Below are positions 1-8,201 of a stretch of DNA of 64,000 nt, piece by piece. The notes beneath the pieces were generated by a model, which was not told the DNA's origin, made no database searches, and saw nothing but the letters and a program-made list of their open reading frames with translations. The translations under genes were made by a program, and so were the position numbers. The number at the start of each line of letters is the position of its first letter. Position 1 is the stretch's first letter. The stretch comes from Pedobacter heparinus DSM 2366 (GTDB lineage: Bacteria > Bacteroidota > Bacteroidia > Sphingobacteriales > Sphingobacteriaceae), in NCBI RefSeq assembly GCF_000023825.1, contig NC_013061.1, positions 186,001-250,000 of the forward strand, written 5' to 3'.

Positions 1-19
1 ATAAAAAAAACATAGAGCC

Positions 20-2125
20 TTGTTTGCATCTACCTTAGATACGACTATAGAATTTTTAAAGGGCGTAGGGCCCAGGCGTGCAGAGCTTTTACAGAAGGAG
101 CTAGGTATCTTTACCTATGGACAGCTGCTCAATTATTTCCCTTTCAGGTATATTGACAGGACAAGGTTTTATAAGGTCAATGAACTGGATCCTGAGCTCC
201 CTTACGTGCAGATTTTGGGAAGAATTACCGCTAAGGAACAGATTGGGGAAAAACACAAAAAACGTATTGTAGCAAAACTGACGGATGAGACGGGCTCAAT
301 TGAACTGGTATGGTTCCAAAGTTTAAAATGGGTTGATGAGCACATCGTAAAAGGCAAGGTTTACATTGTATTTGGTAAGCCTACTGTTTTTAATGGAAGC
401 TTTAGCATTTCACATCCTGATCTTGAAAACTATCCGCGACCGGCCACAGTTACAGGGAATTTAAGGCTGCAACCGGTTTATAATTCGACAGAGAAATTAA
501 AGAAATCTTTTTTGGATAGCAAGGGCATCCAGAAACTTCAGGCCTTGTTACTGGAGCAACATCTTCATGAAGTTAAAGAAACCATACCTCCTTATATCCT
601 TCAAAAATATCAGATGATTTTGAGGAAGGAAGCAATCTTAAACATTCATTTTCCCAAAGATGTGGCGAGCTTAAAAAAGGCAGAGAGCCGATTGAAATTT
701 GAAGAATTGTTCTTTATCCAGTTGCAGTTGCTGCATAATAAGCAACTTAGGGAACTGAAATTTAAAGGGCACCTGTTTGATAAAGTTGGTGAAGGGGTGA
801 ATACATTTTACAGGGAAATACTTCCTTTTAAACTAACCAATGCACAGAAACGTGTAATCAAAGAAATCAGACTGGATACACAGCGTGGGATACAGATGAA
901 CAGACTGGTGCAGGGGGATGTAGGAAGCGGGAAAACTGTAGTAGCCCTGATGAGCATGCTGCTGGCCAGCGACAATGGTTATCAGGCCTGTATGATGGCC
1001 CCTACGGAGATTTTGGCCCGGCAGCATTATGAATCTATCATTTCCCTGTTAAAAGACCGTCTGGTTAAGGTGGCCATCCTTACAGGAAGTTCAACTAAGA
1101 AACAGAGAACACAACTACATGCGGCGCTTGAGGCTGGTGAAATTAATATACTGGTGGGCACACATGCCCTGATTGAGGATAAGGTGGTGTTTAAAAGTCT
1201 GGGAATGGTGGTGATTGATGAGCAACACCGTTTTGGAGTGGAGCAAAGGGCCAGGCTCTGGCGTAAAAATGCGATACCGCCACATATTCTGGTCATGACG
1301 GCTACCCCCATTCCGCGAACATTGGCCATGACGATGTATGGCGATCTGGATGTATCGGTAATTGATGAGCTGCCCGCCGGAAGAAAACCGATTGAAACCC
1401 GGCACCTGTATGAAGGACAACGGCTGAGGATGTTTGGTTTTATGAAGCAGGAGATCGCAAAAGGCAGGCAGGTATATGTGGTTTATCCATTGATCAAGGA
1501 AAGTGAAAAACTGGATCTGTTGCATTTGGAAGCTGGGATAGAGCAGATGGGCTACCAGTTCCCGCGTCCTGACTATCAGATCAGTATTGTGCATGGTAAA
1601 ATGAGCAATGCTGATAAGCAGTATGAAATGCAGCAGTTTATAAACGGGAAAAGCCAGATTATGGTGGCTACTACCGTAATAGAAGTTGGGGTAAATGTTC
1701 CGAATGCATCGGTGATGATCATTGAGAATGCCGAACGTTTTGGGCTTTCGCAATTGCACCAGCTGAGAGGGCGTGTGGGCAGAGGTGCAGCACAGTCGTT
1801 CTGTATCCTGATGTCGGGAAATAAATTAAGTGCCGACGGGAAGCTGCGTCTGGAAACAATGGTTAAAACCAATAATGGTTTTGAAATATCAGAGATTGAC
1901 CTGCAATTGCGCGGACCGGGCGACATTACCGGTACACAACAGAGTGGGGTACTGGAACTAAAGCTGGCCGATCTGGCCAAAGATCAGCTCATTTTACAGG
2001 AGGCCCGAAATACGGTTATTGAAGTACTTGCCGCAGACCCGCATCTGGAGTTGCCCGAAAACAGCTTGCTGAAAACCTATTTGTCAAAAAGAAGAACCGG
2101 CATTGCCTTCGATAAGATCTCCTGA
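20..2125 (+). CDS. recG: ATP-dependent DNA helicase RecG
   Basis: RecG is a superfamily 2 DNA translocase that remodels stalled replication forks and branched recombination intermediates. The 701-residue protein has the usual family length and order: an N-terminal wedge/OB region (about 1-200), then a helicase core with Walker A GDVGSGKT (about 299-306), the DEQH box (about 400-403), TATPIPRT, and the QLRGRVGRG motif in the second RecA fold. The start is TTG at 20. An in-frame TAA lies at 2-4 and the next in-frame Met is about 200 residues in, so TTG is the only start that keeps the wedge domain. Its stop codon directly abuts the stop of the convergent serine hydrolase. Identification is secure. 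Confidence 0.96.
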   Translation: MFASTLDTTIEFLKGVGPRRAELLQKELGIFTYGQLLNYFPFRYIDRTRFYKVNELDPELPYVQILGRITAKEQIGEKHKKRIVAKLTDETGSIELVWFQSLKWVDEHIVKGKVYIVFGKPTVFNGSFSISHPDLENYPRPATVTGNLRLQPVYNSTEKLKKSFLDSKGIQKLQALLLEQHLHEVKETIPPYILQKYQMILRKEAILNIHFPKDVASLKKAESRLKFEELFFIQLQLLHNKQLRELKFKGHLFDKVGEGVNTFYREILPFKLTNAQKRVIKEIRLDTQRGIQMNRLVQGDVGSGKTVVALMSMLLASDNGYQACMMAPTEILARQHYESIISLLKDRLVKVAILTGSSTKKQRTQLHAALEAGEINILVGTHALIEDKVVFKSLGMVVIDEQHRFGVEQRARLWRKNAIPPHILVMTATPIPRTLAMTMYGDLDVSVIDELPAGRKPIETRHLYEGQRLRMFGFMKQEIAKGRQVYVVYPLIKESEKLDLLHLEAGIEQMGYQFPRPDYQISIVHGKMSNADKQYEMQQFINGKSQIMVATTVIEVGVNVPNASVMIIENAERFGLSQLHQLRGRVGRGAAQSFCILMSGNKLSADGKLRLETMVKTNNGFEISEIDLQLRGPGDITGTQQSGVLELKLADLAKDQLILQEARNTVIEVLAADPHLELPENSLLKTYLSKRRTGIAFDKIS

Positions 2126-3358
2126 TCAATCTTCATCACTGCCAGGTAAAGACCCGGATCCTGAATAAGCTCCCTTGCGAATAATTGGCATTTTAAGATA
2201 TTTGTACAGTTCATCAAGATGCATCAGGCTGCCATTGGTTAAATTGCCTAAAAAGATAACCACAATGTTCTTTTGCACATCCCGCACATAAATGTGCCTG
2301 AAACCATGCCACCAGCCGGTATGGTATACTACCTTTCTGCCGTTTTCGCCATCAAACATCCTCCAGCCATAGCCATAATTGAAATGTCCGTTTACAGCCT
2401 TGTTGCGCCCTTTATAGGCAGAATCAATGCTTTTCTGAGTAAGTAAGCGGCCGTTTTTTAAATACTTATCATATAAGACCAGATCGTGTAAAGTACTGTA
2501 AATGCCCTTATCGCCCACCGGCCCGTCTAAAAAGTTTTGGGCTACAGAATAGCGCCAGGTACGGTCGTGGCCCACAACATCCACCGGAATTTTCTCATAT
2601 TCTGTTGTTGAATAAACATGCGTGTGTTTAAGCCCTGCAGGTTTAAACACATGCTCCATCATGTATTGGGAAAAGCGTTGGCCGGTTACCTTTTCTATAA
2701 TAGCGCCCAGCACCATAAAGTTGGAGTTGTTGTAGTGGAAACGGTTGTTGGGTTTGGTATAGGGGTTTGGCTTTTTATCGGCAATAATTTCCATGACTTC
2801 CTGGTTGGATACCCCTTTTTTCATGTTGCGTTTTTCCTTGCGCCAGATGTCATCAATAAAATAAACATAATTCATCATTCCGCTGCGGTGCGACAACAGC
2901 AGTTCTATGGTGATGCCATCATAAGGAAAGTTGGGATAGAATTTTTTTACGTCGTCTGTTAGCTTCAATTTTCCGGCTTCAACCAATTGCATAACGGCCA
3001 CGCCGGTGAAGGTTTTGGTAATGGATGCCAGTTCAAATTCGGAGTTTATTTTCAGGCTGTCGCGGTGCAGGTAATCTGCCCAGCCGATTGCTTTTTCGTA
3101 GAGGATCTTTCCATCCTTTGCAACCAGCATATTTCCGTTGAAACCATATTTTTTATGCAGGTTCTGTACAAAGTCGGCAATCCATTTATCGCCTTTGGCC
3201 GGATTATATACCAGTAAAAGACTATCGGCCTTATCATCTTCTGCAACTCTTACTTTTTTATCAGCATCTGCTTTTTTCGCTTTTTCTTCGGGCGATGAAC
3301 AAGATGAGAAGAATAAAATGGTTAGGGAAAGGGCTAGAGTTAACAGACGAGACTTCAT
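2126..3358 (-). CDS. Serine beta-lactamase-like hydrolase, lipoprotein
   Basis: This is a penicillin-binding/class C beta-lactamase fold hydrolase (PF00144 family), which may act as a D-Ala-D-Ala carboxypeptidase, esterase or peptidase. From the ATG at 3358 the protein has 410 residues. It starts with a signal peptide ending in a lipobox (FFSSC), so it should be lipid-anchored. The active-site motifs are present: SITK (SxxK, about residues 112-115), YNN (YxN) and HTG near the C-terminus. An ATG four codons further upstream (3370) is also possible. It stands alone, convergent with recG with no gap and divergent from fumC. The substrate cannot be told from sequence, and resistance to beta-lactams should not be assumed. 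Confidence 0.85.
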   Translation of the reverse strand: MKSRLLTLALSLTILFFSSCSSPEEKAKKADADKKVRVAEDDKADSLLLVYNPAKGDKWIADFVQNLHKKYGFNGNMLVAKDGKILYEKAIGWADYLHRDSLKINSEFELASITKTFTGVAVMQLVEAGKLKLTDDVKKFYPNFPYDGITIELLLSHRSGMMNYVYFIDDIWRKEKRNMKKGVSNQEVMEIIADKKPNPYTKPNNRFHYNNSNFMVLGAIIEKVTGQRFSQYMMEHVFKPAGLKHTHVYSTTEYEKIPVDVVGHDRTWRYSVAQNFLDGPVGDKGIYSTLHDLVLYDKYLKNGRLLTQKSIDSAYKGRNKAVNGHFNYGYGWRMFDGENGRKVVYHTGWWHGFRHIYVRDVQKNIVVIFLGNLTNGSLMHLDELYKYLKMPIIRKGAYSGSGSLPGSDED

Positions 3359-3490
3359 GAAGAATTGCAATACAGGTTAAAAAGTCGAAAAATAAGGATT
3401 TTTAACCCTTTTAACGCAAAAGAGTTTTAAACATTATGTCATTTGTATTTATTAATTACATAAATAGAATCCATTGAGAGACAAAAACCT

Positions 3491-3498
3491 TAAATTTG
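3491..3498 (+). promoter_or_regulatory. Possible -7 promoter element of fumC
   Basis: TAAATTTG matches the Bacteroidota -7 consensus TAnnTTTG and lies 23 bases before the fumC ATG. No TTTG-like -33 element is found at the usual 19-21 base spacing, so this is tentative. Confidence 0.35.
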
Positions 3499-3521
3499 TG
3501 ACAACAAAAAAAGTAGAACAG

Positions 3522-4919
3522 ATGAATTTTAGAACCGAACACGATACGATGGGTGAAGTGCAGGTGCCTGCTGATAAATATTGGGGTGCTCAAACTGAAC
3601 GTTCAAGAAATAACTTTAAGATTGGTCCGGAGGCCTCCATGCCTAAAGAGATCATCCATGCCTTTGGATATTTGAAAAAAGCGGCTGCATTGGCCAATAC
3701 TGAACTGGCGGTTTTGACATCAGATAAGGCAGATTTAATTGCCAGGGCCTGTGATGAAGTCATTGCAGGAAGTTTGGATGATCAGTTCCCATTGGTGATC
3801 TGGCAAACGGGTTCAGGTACACAAAGTAACATGAATGCCAATGAGGTGATTGCTTACCGGGCGCATGTGCTAAATGGTGGATCACTGGCTGACGAGAAGA
3901 AAGTGCTGCACCCCAATGATGATGTGAATAAATCTCAATCTTCCAATGATACTTATCCAACAGCGATGCACATTGCAGCGTATAAGCAAGCTGTGGAAGT
4001 TACCCTTCCGGGACTGGAGAAGTTGCACCAAACACTTGTTGCAAAGTCTGAAGAATTTGCCCATATAGTTAAAACCGGCCGTACCCATTTTATGGATGCA
4101 ACGCCGTTAACACTGGGACAGGAGTTTTCTGGTTATGCCCAGCAGGTAAGCAATGGTATCAGGGCGGTTAAAAATGCCTTGGTTATGATTACTGAACTGG
4201 CTTTAGGCGGTACTGCAGTTGGTACAGGTTTAAATACACCTAAAGGCTACGATGTTTTGGTGGCTAAAAAAATAGCTGAACTGACAGGTTTGCCATTTGT
4301 GACTGCGCCCAACAAATTTGAGGCTTTAGCTGCACATGATGCGATGGTGGAGCTTTCGGGTGCTTACAAACGTGTTGCAGTTTCTTTGATGAAAGTGGCG
4401 AATGATGTCAGGATGCTGAGCTCTGGCCCGCGTTCTGGAATAGGGGAAATCATTATTCCTGATAATGAGCCCGGATCGTCTATTATGCCAGGGAAAGTTA
4501 ATCCTACACAGCCGGAAGCCCTCACTATGGTTTGTGCACAGGTTATTGGAAATGATGTTGCGGTAAGTATTGGTGGGGCTACCGGTCATTTTGAACTGAA
4601 TGTTTTTAAACCGGTAATTGCAGCTAATGTTTTACAATCGGGGCGCCTGATTGGTGACGCCTGCGTTTCGTTTAATGACCATTGTGCCGCGGGGATTCAG
4701 CCAAATCTGCCTGAAATTAAAAAACACCTGCAAAACTCTTTGATGCTGGTTACGGCCCTAAACCCTCATGTAGGATATGAAAATGCTGCAAAAATTGCAA
4801 AGAAAGCACATAAAGAAAATAAAACTTTAAGGGATGCCGCCGTAGAGCTGGGGCTGTTGACAGGTGAACAATTTGATGCCTGGGTTCGTCCGGAAGATAT
4901 GGTAGGCAGTTTAAAATAA
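3522..4919 (+). CDS. fumC: Class II fumarate hydratase
   Basis: Fumarase interconverts fumarate and (S)-malate in the TCA cycle. The class II enzyme is a cytosolic homotetramer without an iron-sulfur cluster. The protein of 465 residues is standard for the family and carries the fumarase/aspartase signature [11 protein letters not shown] at about residues 317-327, and the SSNDTYPTA and [10 protein letters not shown] segments that build the active site. GTGTGLNT-type alignment around '[14 protein letters not shown]' and the '[16 protein letters not shown]' segment favour fumarase over aspartase. The ATG at 3522 ([11 protein letters not shown]) is chosen; a longer reading from TTG at 3474 adds residues that do not look like the family and would cover the -7 element. 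A small lipoprotein gene follows 13 bases downstream. Confidence 0.96.
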   Translation: MNFRTEHDTMGEVQVPADKYWGAQTERSRNNFKIGPEASMPKEIIHAFGYLKKAAALANTELAVLTSDKADLIARACDEVIAGSLDDQFPLVIWQTGSGTQSNMNANEVIAYRAHVLNGGSLADEKKVLHPNDDVNKSQSSNDTYPTAMHIAAYKQAVEVTLPGLEKLHQTLVAKSEEFAHIVKTGRTHFMDATPLTLGQEFSGYAQQVSNGIRAVKNALVMITELALGGTAVGTGLNTPKGYDVLVAKKIAELTGLPFVTAPNKFEALAAHDAMVELSGAYKRVAVSLMKVANDVRMLSSGPRSGIGEIIIPDNEPGSSIMPGKVNPTQPEALTMVCAQVIGNDVAVSIGGATGHFELNVFKPVIAANVLQSGRLIGDACVSFNDHCAAGIQPNLPEIKKHLQNSLMLVTALNPHVGYENAAKIAKKAHKENKTLRDAAVELGLLTGEQFDAWVRPEDMVGSLK

Positions 4920-4932
4920 TAGTTTTAGCTGG

Positions 4933-5433
4933 ATGGATATGCTGAGACTGGTATTTTATCTGTTGCTTATTGTATGTGTTTCTGCTGCCTGCAGAAGGCT
5001 GCCAGATGTGCAGGGAAAAGGGGAAGCTTTTTTACAGGGGATATGGAACCAGGATAGTGTTCCAAATTCAACCAAGCTGTTAAATTATACACAGCATAAA
5101 TTTAAGTTTACCTGTGATTCCTTTTATGTTGACCTGACTACACACTCTAAAGTAAATTACTATGCAGATTCCTGTTTTAACGGCGGAATATGGAAAGAGT
5201 ACGCTAAGGGGGTGTACGCTGTAAGGGGGGATAGTTTATTTTTGGAAGGGACCTATACCAAAGCGAATTATAAACAGAAAATATCCGGCTGTTACCAGAT
5301 TGGCCGGTATATCAGAACTTTTTATATCAAATCAGCCACAGCCGAAGAATTACAACTGGAAAGCATCAATGACCAACGCGAGTGTGACCTGGTTTTAAAG
5401 GAACGGATCGTTTGTGTGCCCAAGGAATTGTAA
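4933..5433 (+). CDS. Small predicted lipoprotein, function unknown
   Basis: A 166-residue protein with an N-terminal hydrophobic segment ending in a lipobox (VSAAC), so it is probably a membrane-anchored lipoprotein facing the periplasm or outside. The mature part has six further cysteines (CDSF, DSCF, SGCY, ECDL, IVCV pattern) and alternating strand-like segments, suggesting a small beta-rich fold, possibly disulfide-bonded. It is 13 bases downstream of fumC on the same strand and so may be co-transcribed with it, but nothing links it to fumarase function. No family was recognised. Confidence 0.7.
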   Translation: MDMLRLVFYLLLIVCVSAACRRLPDVQGKGEAFLQGIWNQDSVPNSTKLLNYTQHKFKFTCDSFYVDLTTHSKVNYYADSCFNGGIWKEYAKGVYAVRGDSLFLEGTYTKANYKQKISGCYQIGRYIRTFYIKSATAEELQLESINDQRECDLVLKERIVCVPKEL

Positions 5434-5455
5434 TAAAATTAATAATTATATACCA

Positions 5456-6262
5456 ATGAAAAATTATACAGTTACTAAGGTGGGTAAGGCCCTGCTGATC
5501 CTTGCCCTTGTTGTATATCTGCCGTTAAATGCTGCTGCCTGGGGCATGCTGGGACATCGCATTGTAGGTCAGATTGCAGAAGGCTATTTGAGCAATAAGG
5601 CAAAAAAAGGTATAAAAGATGTGCTGGGAAATGAGAGTTTGGCAATGGCCAGTAACTGGGGCGATTTTATAAAATCGGACCCTGCTTATGATTATCTATA
5701 CAACTGGCATTTTGTAAACCTGCCGGCAGGTTTGGATAAGCAGGGCGTTTTTGACCAGCTGGATAAAGAAACATCACCCAATGTATACAATAAGATCCCG
5801 GAAATGGCCGCTGTGTTAAAGAACAGACAAAGCACTGCAGAGGAGAAAAGGCTGGCCATGCGGTTACTGATCCATTTGGTGGGCGACTTAAACCAGCCGA
5901 TGCATACGGCAAGAAAGGAAGACCTCGGGGGCAATAAAGTTTTTGTGACCTGGTTTGGTGAAAAATCTAACCTGCACAGGGTTTGGGATGAAGGACTGAT
6001 TGAGTACCAGCAACTGAGCTACACAGAATACGCAAATGCAATTAATTATCCTTCCAACGATCAGCTGAACAGCTGGAGAAACAATTCCTTGAAAGATTTC
6101 GTTTATGGATCCTATCAGGCATGTAACCGGATCTATGCCGATATCAAGCCGGAGGAAAGGCTGAGTTATAAGTATAATTTTGAATTTGTAGGGTTGCTGA
6201 ACGAACAGCTTTTAAAGGGTGGAATCTGTCTGGCCAATATGCTAAACGATATTTATAAATAG
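5456..6262 (+). CDS. S1/P1-type zinc nuclease, secreted
   Basis: A member of the S1/P1 nuclease and phospholipase C fold family, which hydrolyses single-stranded nucleic acid using three zinc ions. The protein (268 residues from ATG 5456) has a signal peptide ending AAA, so the mature protein begins with Trp (WGMLGHR). In this family the N-terminal Trp is itself a zinc ligand. The HLVGDLNQPMHT segment supplies the conserved His and Asp ligands, and 'NLHRVWDEGLI' matches the other conserved block. The ATG at 5456 is preferred to an upstream codon at 5414, which overlaps the lipoprotein and would bury the signal peptide. A role in scavenging extracellular nucleic acid is inferred from the family. 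Confidence 0.88.
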   Translation: MKNYTVTKVGKALLILALVVYLPLNAAAWGMLGHRIVGQIAEGYLSNKAKKGIKDVLGNESLAMASNWGDFIKSDPAYDYLYNWHFVNLPAGLDKQGVFDQLDKETSPNVYNKIPEMAAVLKNRQSTAEEKRLAMRLLIHLVGDLNQPMHTARKEDLGGNKVFVTWFGEKSNLHRVWDEGLIEYQQLSYTEYANAINYPSNDQLNSWRNNSLKDFVYGSYQACNRIYADIKPEERLSYKYNFEFVGLLNEQLLKGGICLANMLNDIYK

Positions 6263-6264
6263 AA

Positions 6265-6702
6265 ATGAAGTTATTGATGGTTTGCCTGGGTAACATCTGC
6301 CGTTCGCCGCTGGCAGAGGGCATCATGAGACATTTGGCGGATGAACAGCAACTGGGCTGGGAAATCTCTTCGGCAGGGACCGGCGACTGGCATGTCAACC
6401 AGCCGGCCGACAGGAGAAGTATTGCAGTGGCTAAAAAGTTTGGATATGATATTTCAGCGCAAAGGGCCAGGCATTTCAATGCGAAGATGTTTGATGAATT
6501 TGACCATATCCTGGTTATGGATCGTCAAAATTTAAGAGATGTGCTGCAACTTGCTTCAAACGACCGGCAGCGTAAGAAGGTGAGATTGTTTTTAACAGAT
6601 GACCTTGAGGTTACAGATCCGTATTATGACGATAACTTGTTTGAGCCGGTGTTTTTAGGTATAGAAGAACGGTGTAAACAACTCATAAAAGAGATAAAGT
6701 AA
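6265..6702 (+). CDS. Low-molecular-weight protein tyrosine phosphatase
   Basis: A 145-residue cytoplasmic phosphatase. The P-loop CLGNICRS at residues 7-14 holds the nucleophile Cys7 and Arg13 (CX5R), and the general acid Asp sits in the VTDPYYDD segment near residue 118. Together these define the LMW-PTP family. The gene starts 2 bases after the nuclease stop, so the two are almost certainly co-transcribed. Such enzymes often dephosphorylate tyrosine kinases of capsule synthesis, but no kinase gene is near, and arsenate reductase activity (a related fold) is less likely given the DP acid loop. Confidence 0.93.
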   Translation: MKLLMVCLGNICRSPLAEGIMRHLADEQQLGWEISSAGTGDWHVNQPADRRSIAVAKKFGYDISAQRARHFNAKMFDEFDHILVMDRQNLRDVLQLASNDRQRKKVRLFLTDDLEVTDPYYDDNLFEPVFLGIEERCKQLIKEIK

Positions 6703-6724
6703 GGAATACGGAATGGTGAATATA

Positions 6725-7282
6725 ATGGAACCTAAGCTTTTTATGGTTTTGCTGGGCTGTAAACCAGAGGGAAGGCATACGGAACAACACGATGTGTTTT
6801 TTGGAATAGGTCATTCTCTTGCAGAATTAAAACAGGATATGATCGGTTTTTGGCCGGAAGCCAAGGCTAAGCTACATATTGATGCCTGGAGGGAAGTAAC
6901 TGCAGTTGCTGGCCACCAGCTAAAAATAGTGCCTGCAAACAAGCAAAATGACCAGCATGCGGCTAAACTTTTTTTCATCAACCTGGGTGGATACAAAAAA
7001 GGGGAATTTGATGAGCTGCATTATAAGATGCTGATCGTGGCGGATGACCTTGCCGGCGCTACCAGGACAGCGAAAGATACTGCTTTTTATAAGCATACTG
7101 GTTTTGAAGGGGCAGTTTCCCATATTGATGATAAATACGGCGTCGATGTTGATGATGTTTTTGAAATTGCGGATGTGCTTCCGGTAAGTGTTAAACATAA
7201 ATTCAGTGTGCAGATTATGCCTTTTTCTGCCGCAGTAGAAGACGGGATGCAGCTCGGTTATATGCCCTTAAGTAAGGTTTAA
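6725..7282 (+). CDS. DUF1543 domain protein
   Basis: A protein of about 185 residues that matches my recollection of the DUF1543 family, including the N-terminal block LFMVLLGCKPEGRHTEQHD and a second similar module after about residue 95. It has no signal peptide and should be cytoplasmic. The function of the family is not established. The ATG at 6725 fits the conserved N-terminus best; an ATG at 6713 would add four residues. It follows the phosphatase by about 20 bases and probably belongs to the same transcript. Confidence 0.75.
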   Translation: MEPKLFMVLLGCKPEGRHTEQHDVFFGIGHSLAELKQDMIGFWPEAKAKLHIDAWREVTAVAGHQLKIVPANKQNDQHAAKLFFINLGGYKKGEFDELHYKMLIVADDLAGATRTAKDTAFYKHTGFEGAVSHIDDKYGVDVDDVFEIADVLPVSVKHKFSVQIMPFSAAVEDGMQLGYMPLSKV

Positions 7283-7341
7283 ACGGAATGCTTTTGATTT
7301 AGTTTACAGCCGTTTACTTAAAATTGTTATATCTTTATCGA

Positions 7342-8016
7342 ATGAACAAAACTTGTTTAATGTTGATCTGCCTGTTTTTTTCGGTTCAGGCAATGTCTCA
7401 GAGCAATACTTTTTTGTCGCAACAGCCTCCTAGCGGTGCAGTGAACATCGTTGTTTCCAATCTGGAAGAAAATGATGGCGATGATTATTTTGCAGAGGCA
7501 GAGAAGAATGAGCGGCGGGGAGATTTAAATGATGCCATTACCTTGTTCGGTAAAGCCGCATTTGAGTACAACAGTTCTAAAAAGTTTACACAATATGGCT
7601 CTGCCCTGCTGAGACTGGCCAATGTTCATTTTTTACTGGCACATTATTCGGAAGCAGAGCAGGTTACCTTAAATGTAGCGCTTAAAAACTATTCAAAGAT
7701 TGGCAGTAAAACCGGGCAGATGGAATCGTATGGCCAGCTGGGGAGAATATATTTTGCTGCCAATAAGCTTACGCAATCTTTATGGTTTTATACCCAGCAG
7801 GGTATTCTTGCACAGCAAATCGGAAATAATAATGCTTATATAGATTCCATATTGGGTTTGGCACAGGTTAAAACAAAGAAAAAAGAATATACACTTGCAG
7901 CAAGAGACCTGAACAGGGCTGAACTTTTGGCCAGGTCTTCAAGTCTGACCAGGTTCAAGACCCAGATCCGAGAAGCAAGGGCCCAGATTCCGGCTAAAGC
8001 AATGGCAAAGAAATAG
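7342..8016 (+). CDS. Exported tetratricopeptide-repeat protein
   Basis: A 224-residue protein with a signal peptide (cleavage near AMSQS) followed by three to four TPR-like helical pairs between about residues 45 and 215. Examples are the segments starting YFAEAEKNERRGDL, YGSALLRLANVHF, ESYGQLGRIYFAA and DSILGLAQVKTKK. Such repeats mediate protein-protein contacts, and the location is probably periplasmic. The ATG at 7342 is chosen because it starts a clean signal peptide; an in-frame codon six residues earlier exists. A strong terminator hairpin follows at 8099. The partner is unknown. Confidence 0.75.
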   Translation: MNKTCLMLICLFFSVQAMSQSNTFLSQQPPSGAVNIVVSNLEENDGDDYFAEAEKNERRGDLNDAITLFGKAAFEYNSSKKFTQYGSALLRLANVHFLLAHYSEAEQVTLNVALKNYSKIGSKTGQMESYGQLGRIYFAANKLTQSLWFYTQQGILAQQIGNNNAYIDSILGLAQVKTKKKEYTLAARDLNRAELLARSSSLTRFKTQIREARAQIPAKAMAKK

Positions 8017-8098
8017 TTGATTATGCCAAATAAATTGTAACAGAAATAGTTTTTTTGTATTATTGATGCTTAAGTAATTGACTACTTTCGGTATGTTT

Positions 8099-8136
8099 AC
8101 AGAAAAGAGACAGTAATAATACTGTCTCTTTTCTGT
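8099..8136 (+). terminator. Strong hairpin terminator after the TPR gene
   Basis: A perfect 17-bp stem (8099-8115 with 8120-8136) closes a four-base loop, ATAA. The right arm contains TCTCTTTT, and the left arm gives the same property on the other strand. It lies 83 bases past the TPR stop and 66 bases before the protease start. Confidence 0.7.
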
Positions 8137-8201
8137 TTATTTCTGAAATTGGTATCATATTAGTGCGAAATATAAAAATGGATTTTAAAATAGTAAAAGA
8201 G

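Noticed and set aside
1027..1980. Long minus-strand open frames inside recG
   Set aside because: They are shadows of the strong recG frame; their translations are low-complexity or irregular and have no start context.
3474..3521. Upstream TTG start for fumC
   Set aside because: The extra 16 residues are not seen in fumarases and they cover the likely -7 element at 3491-3498.
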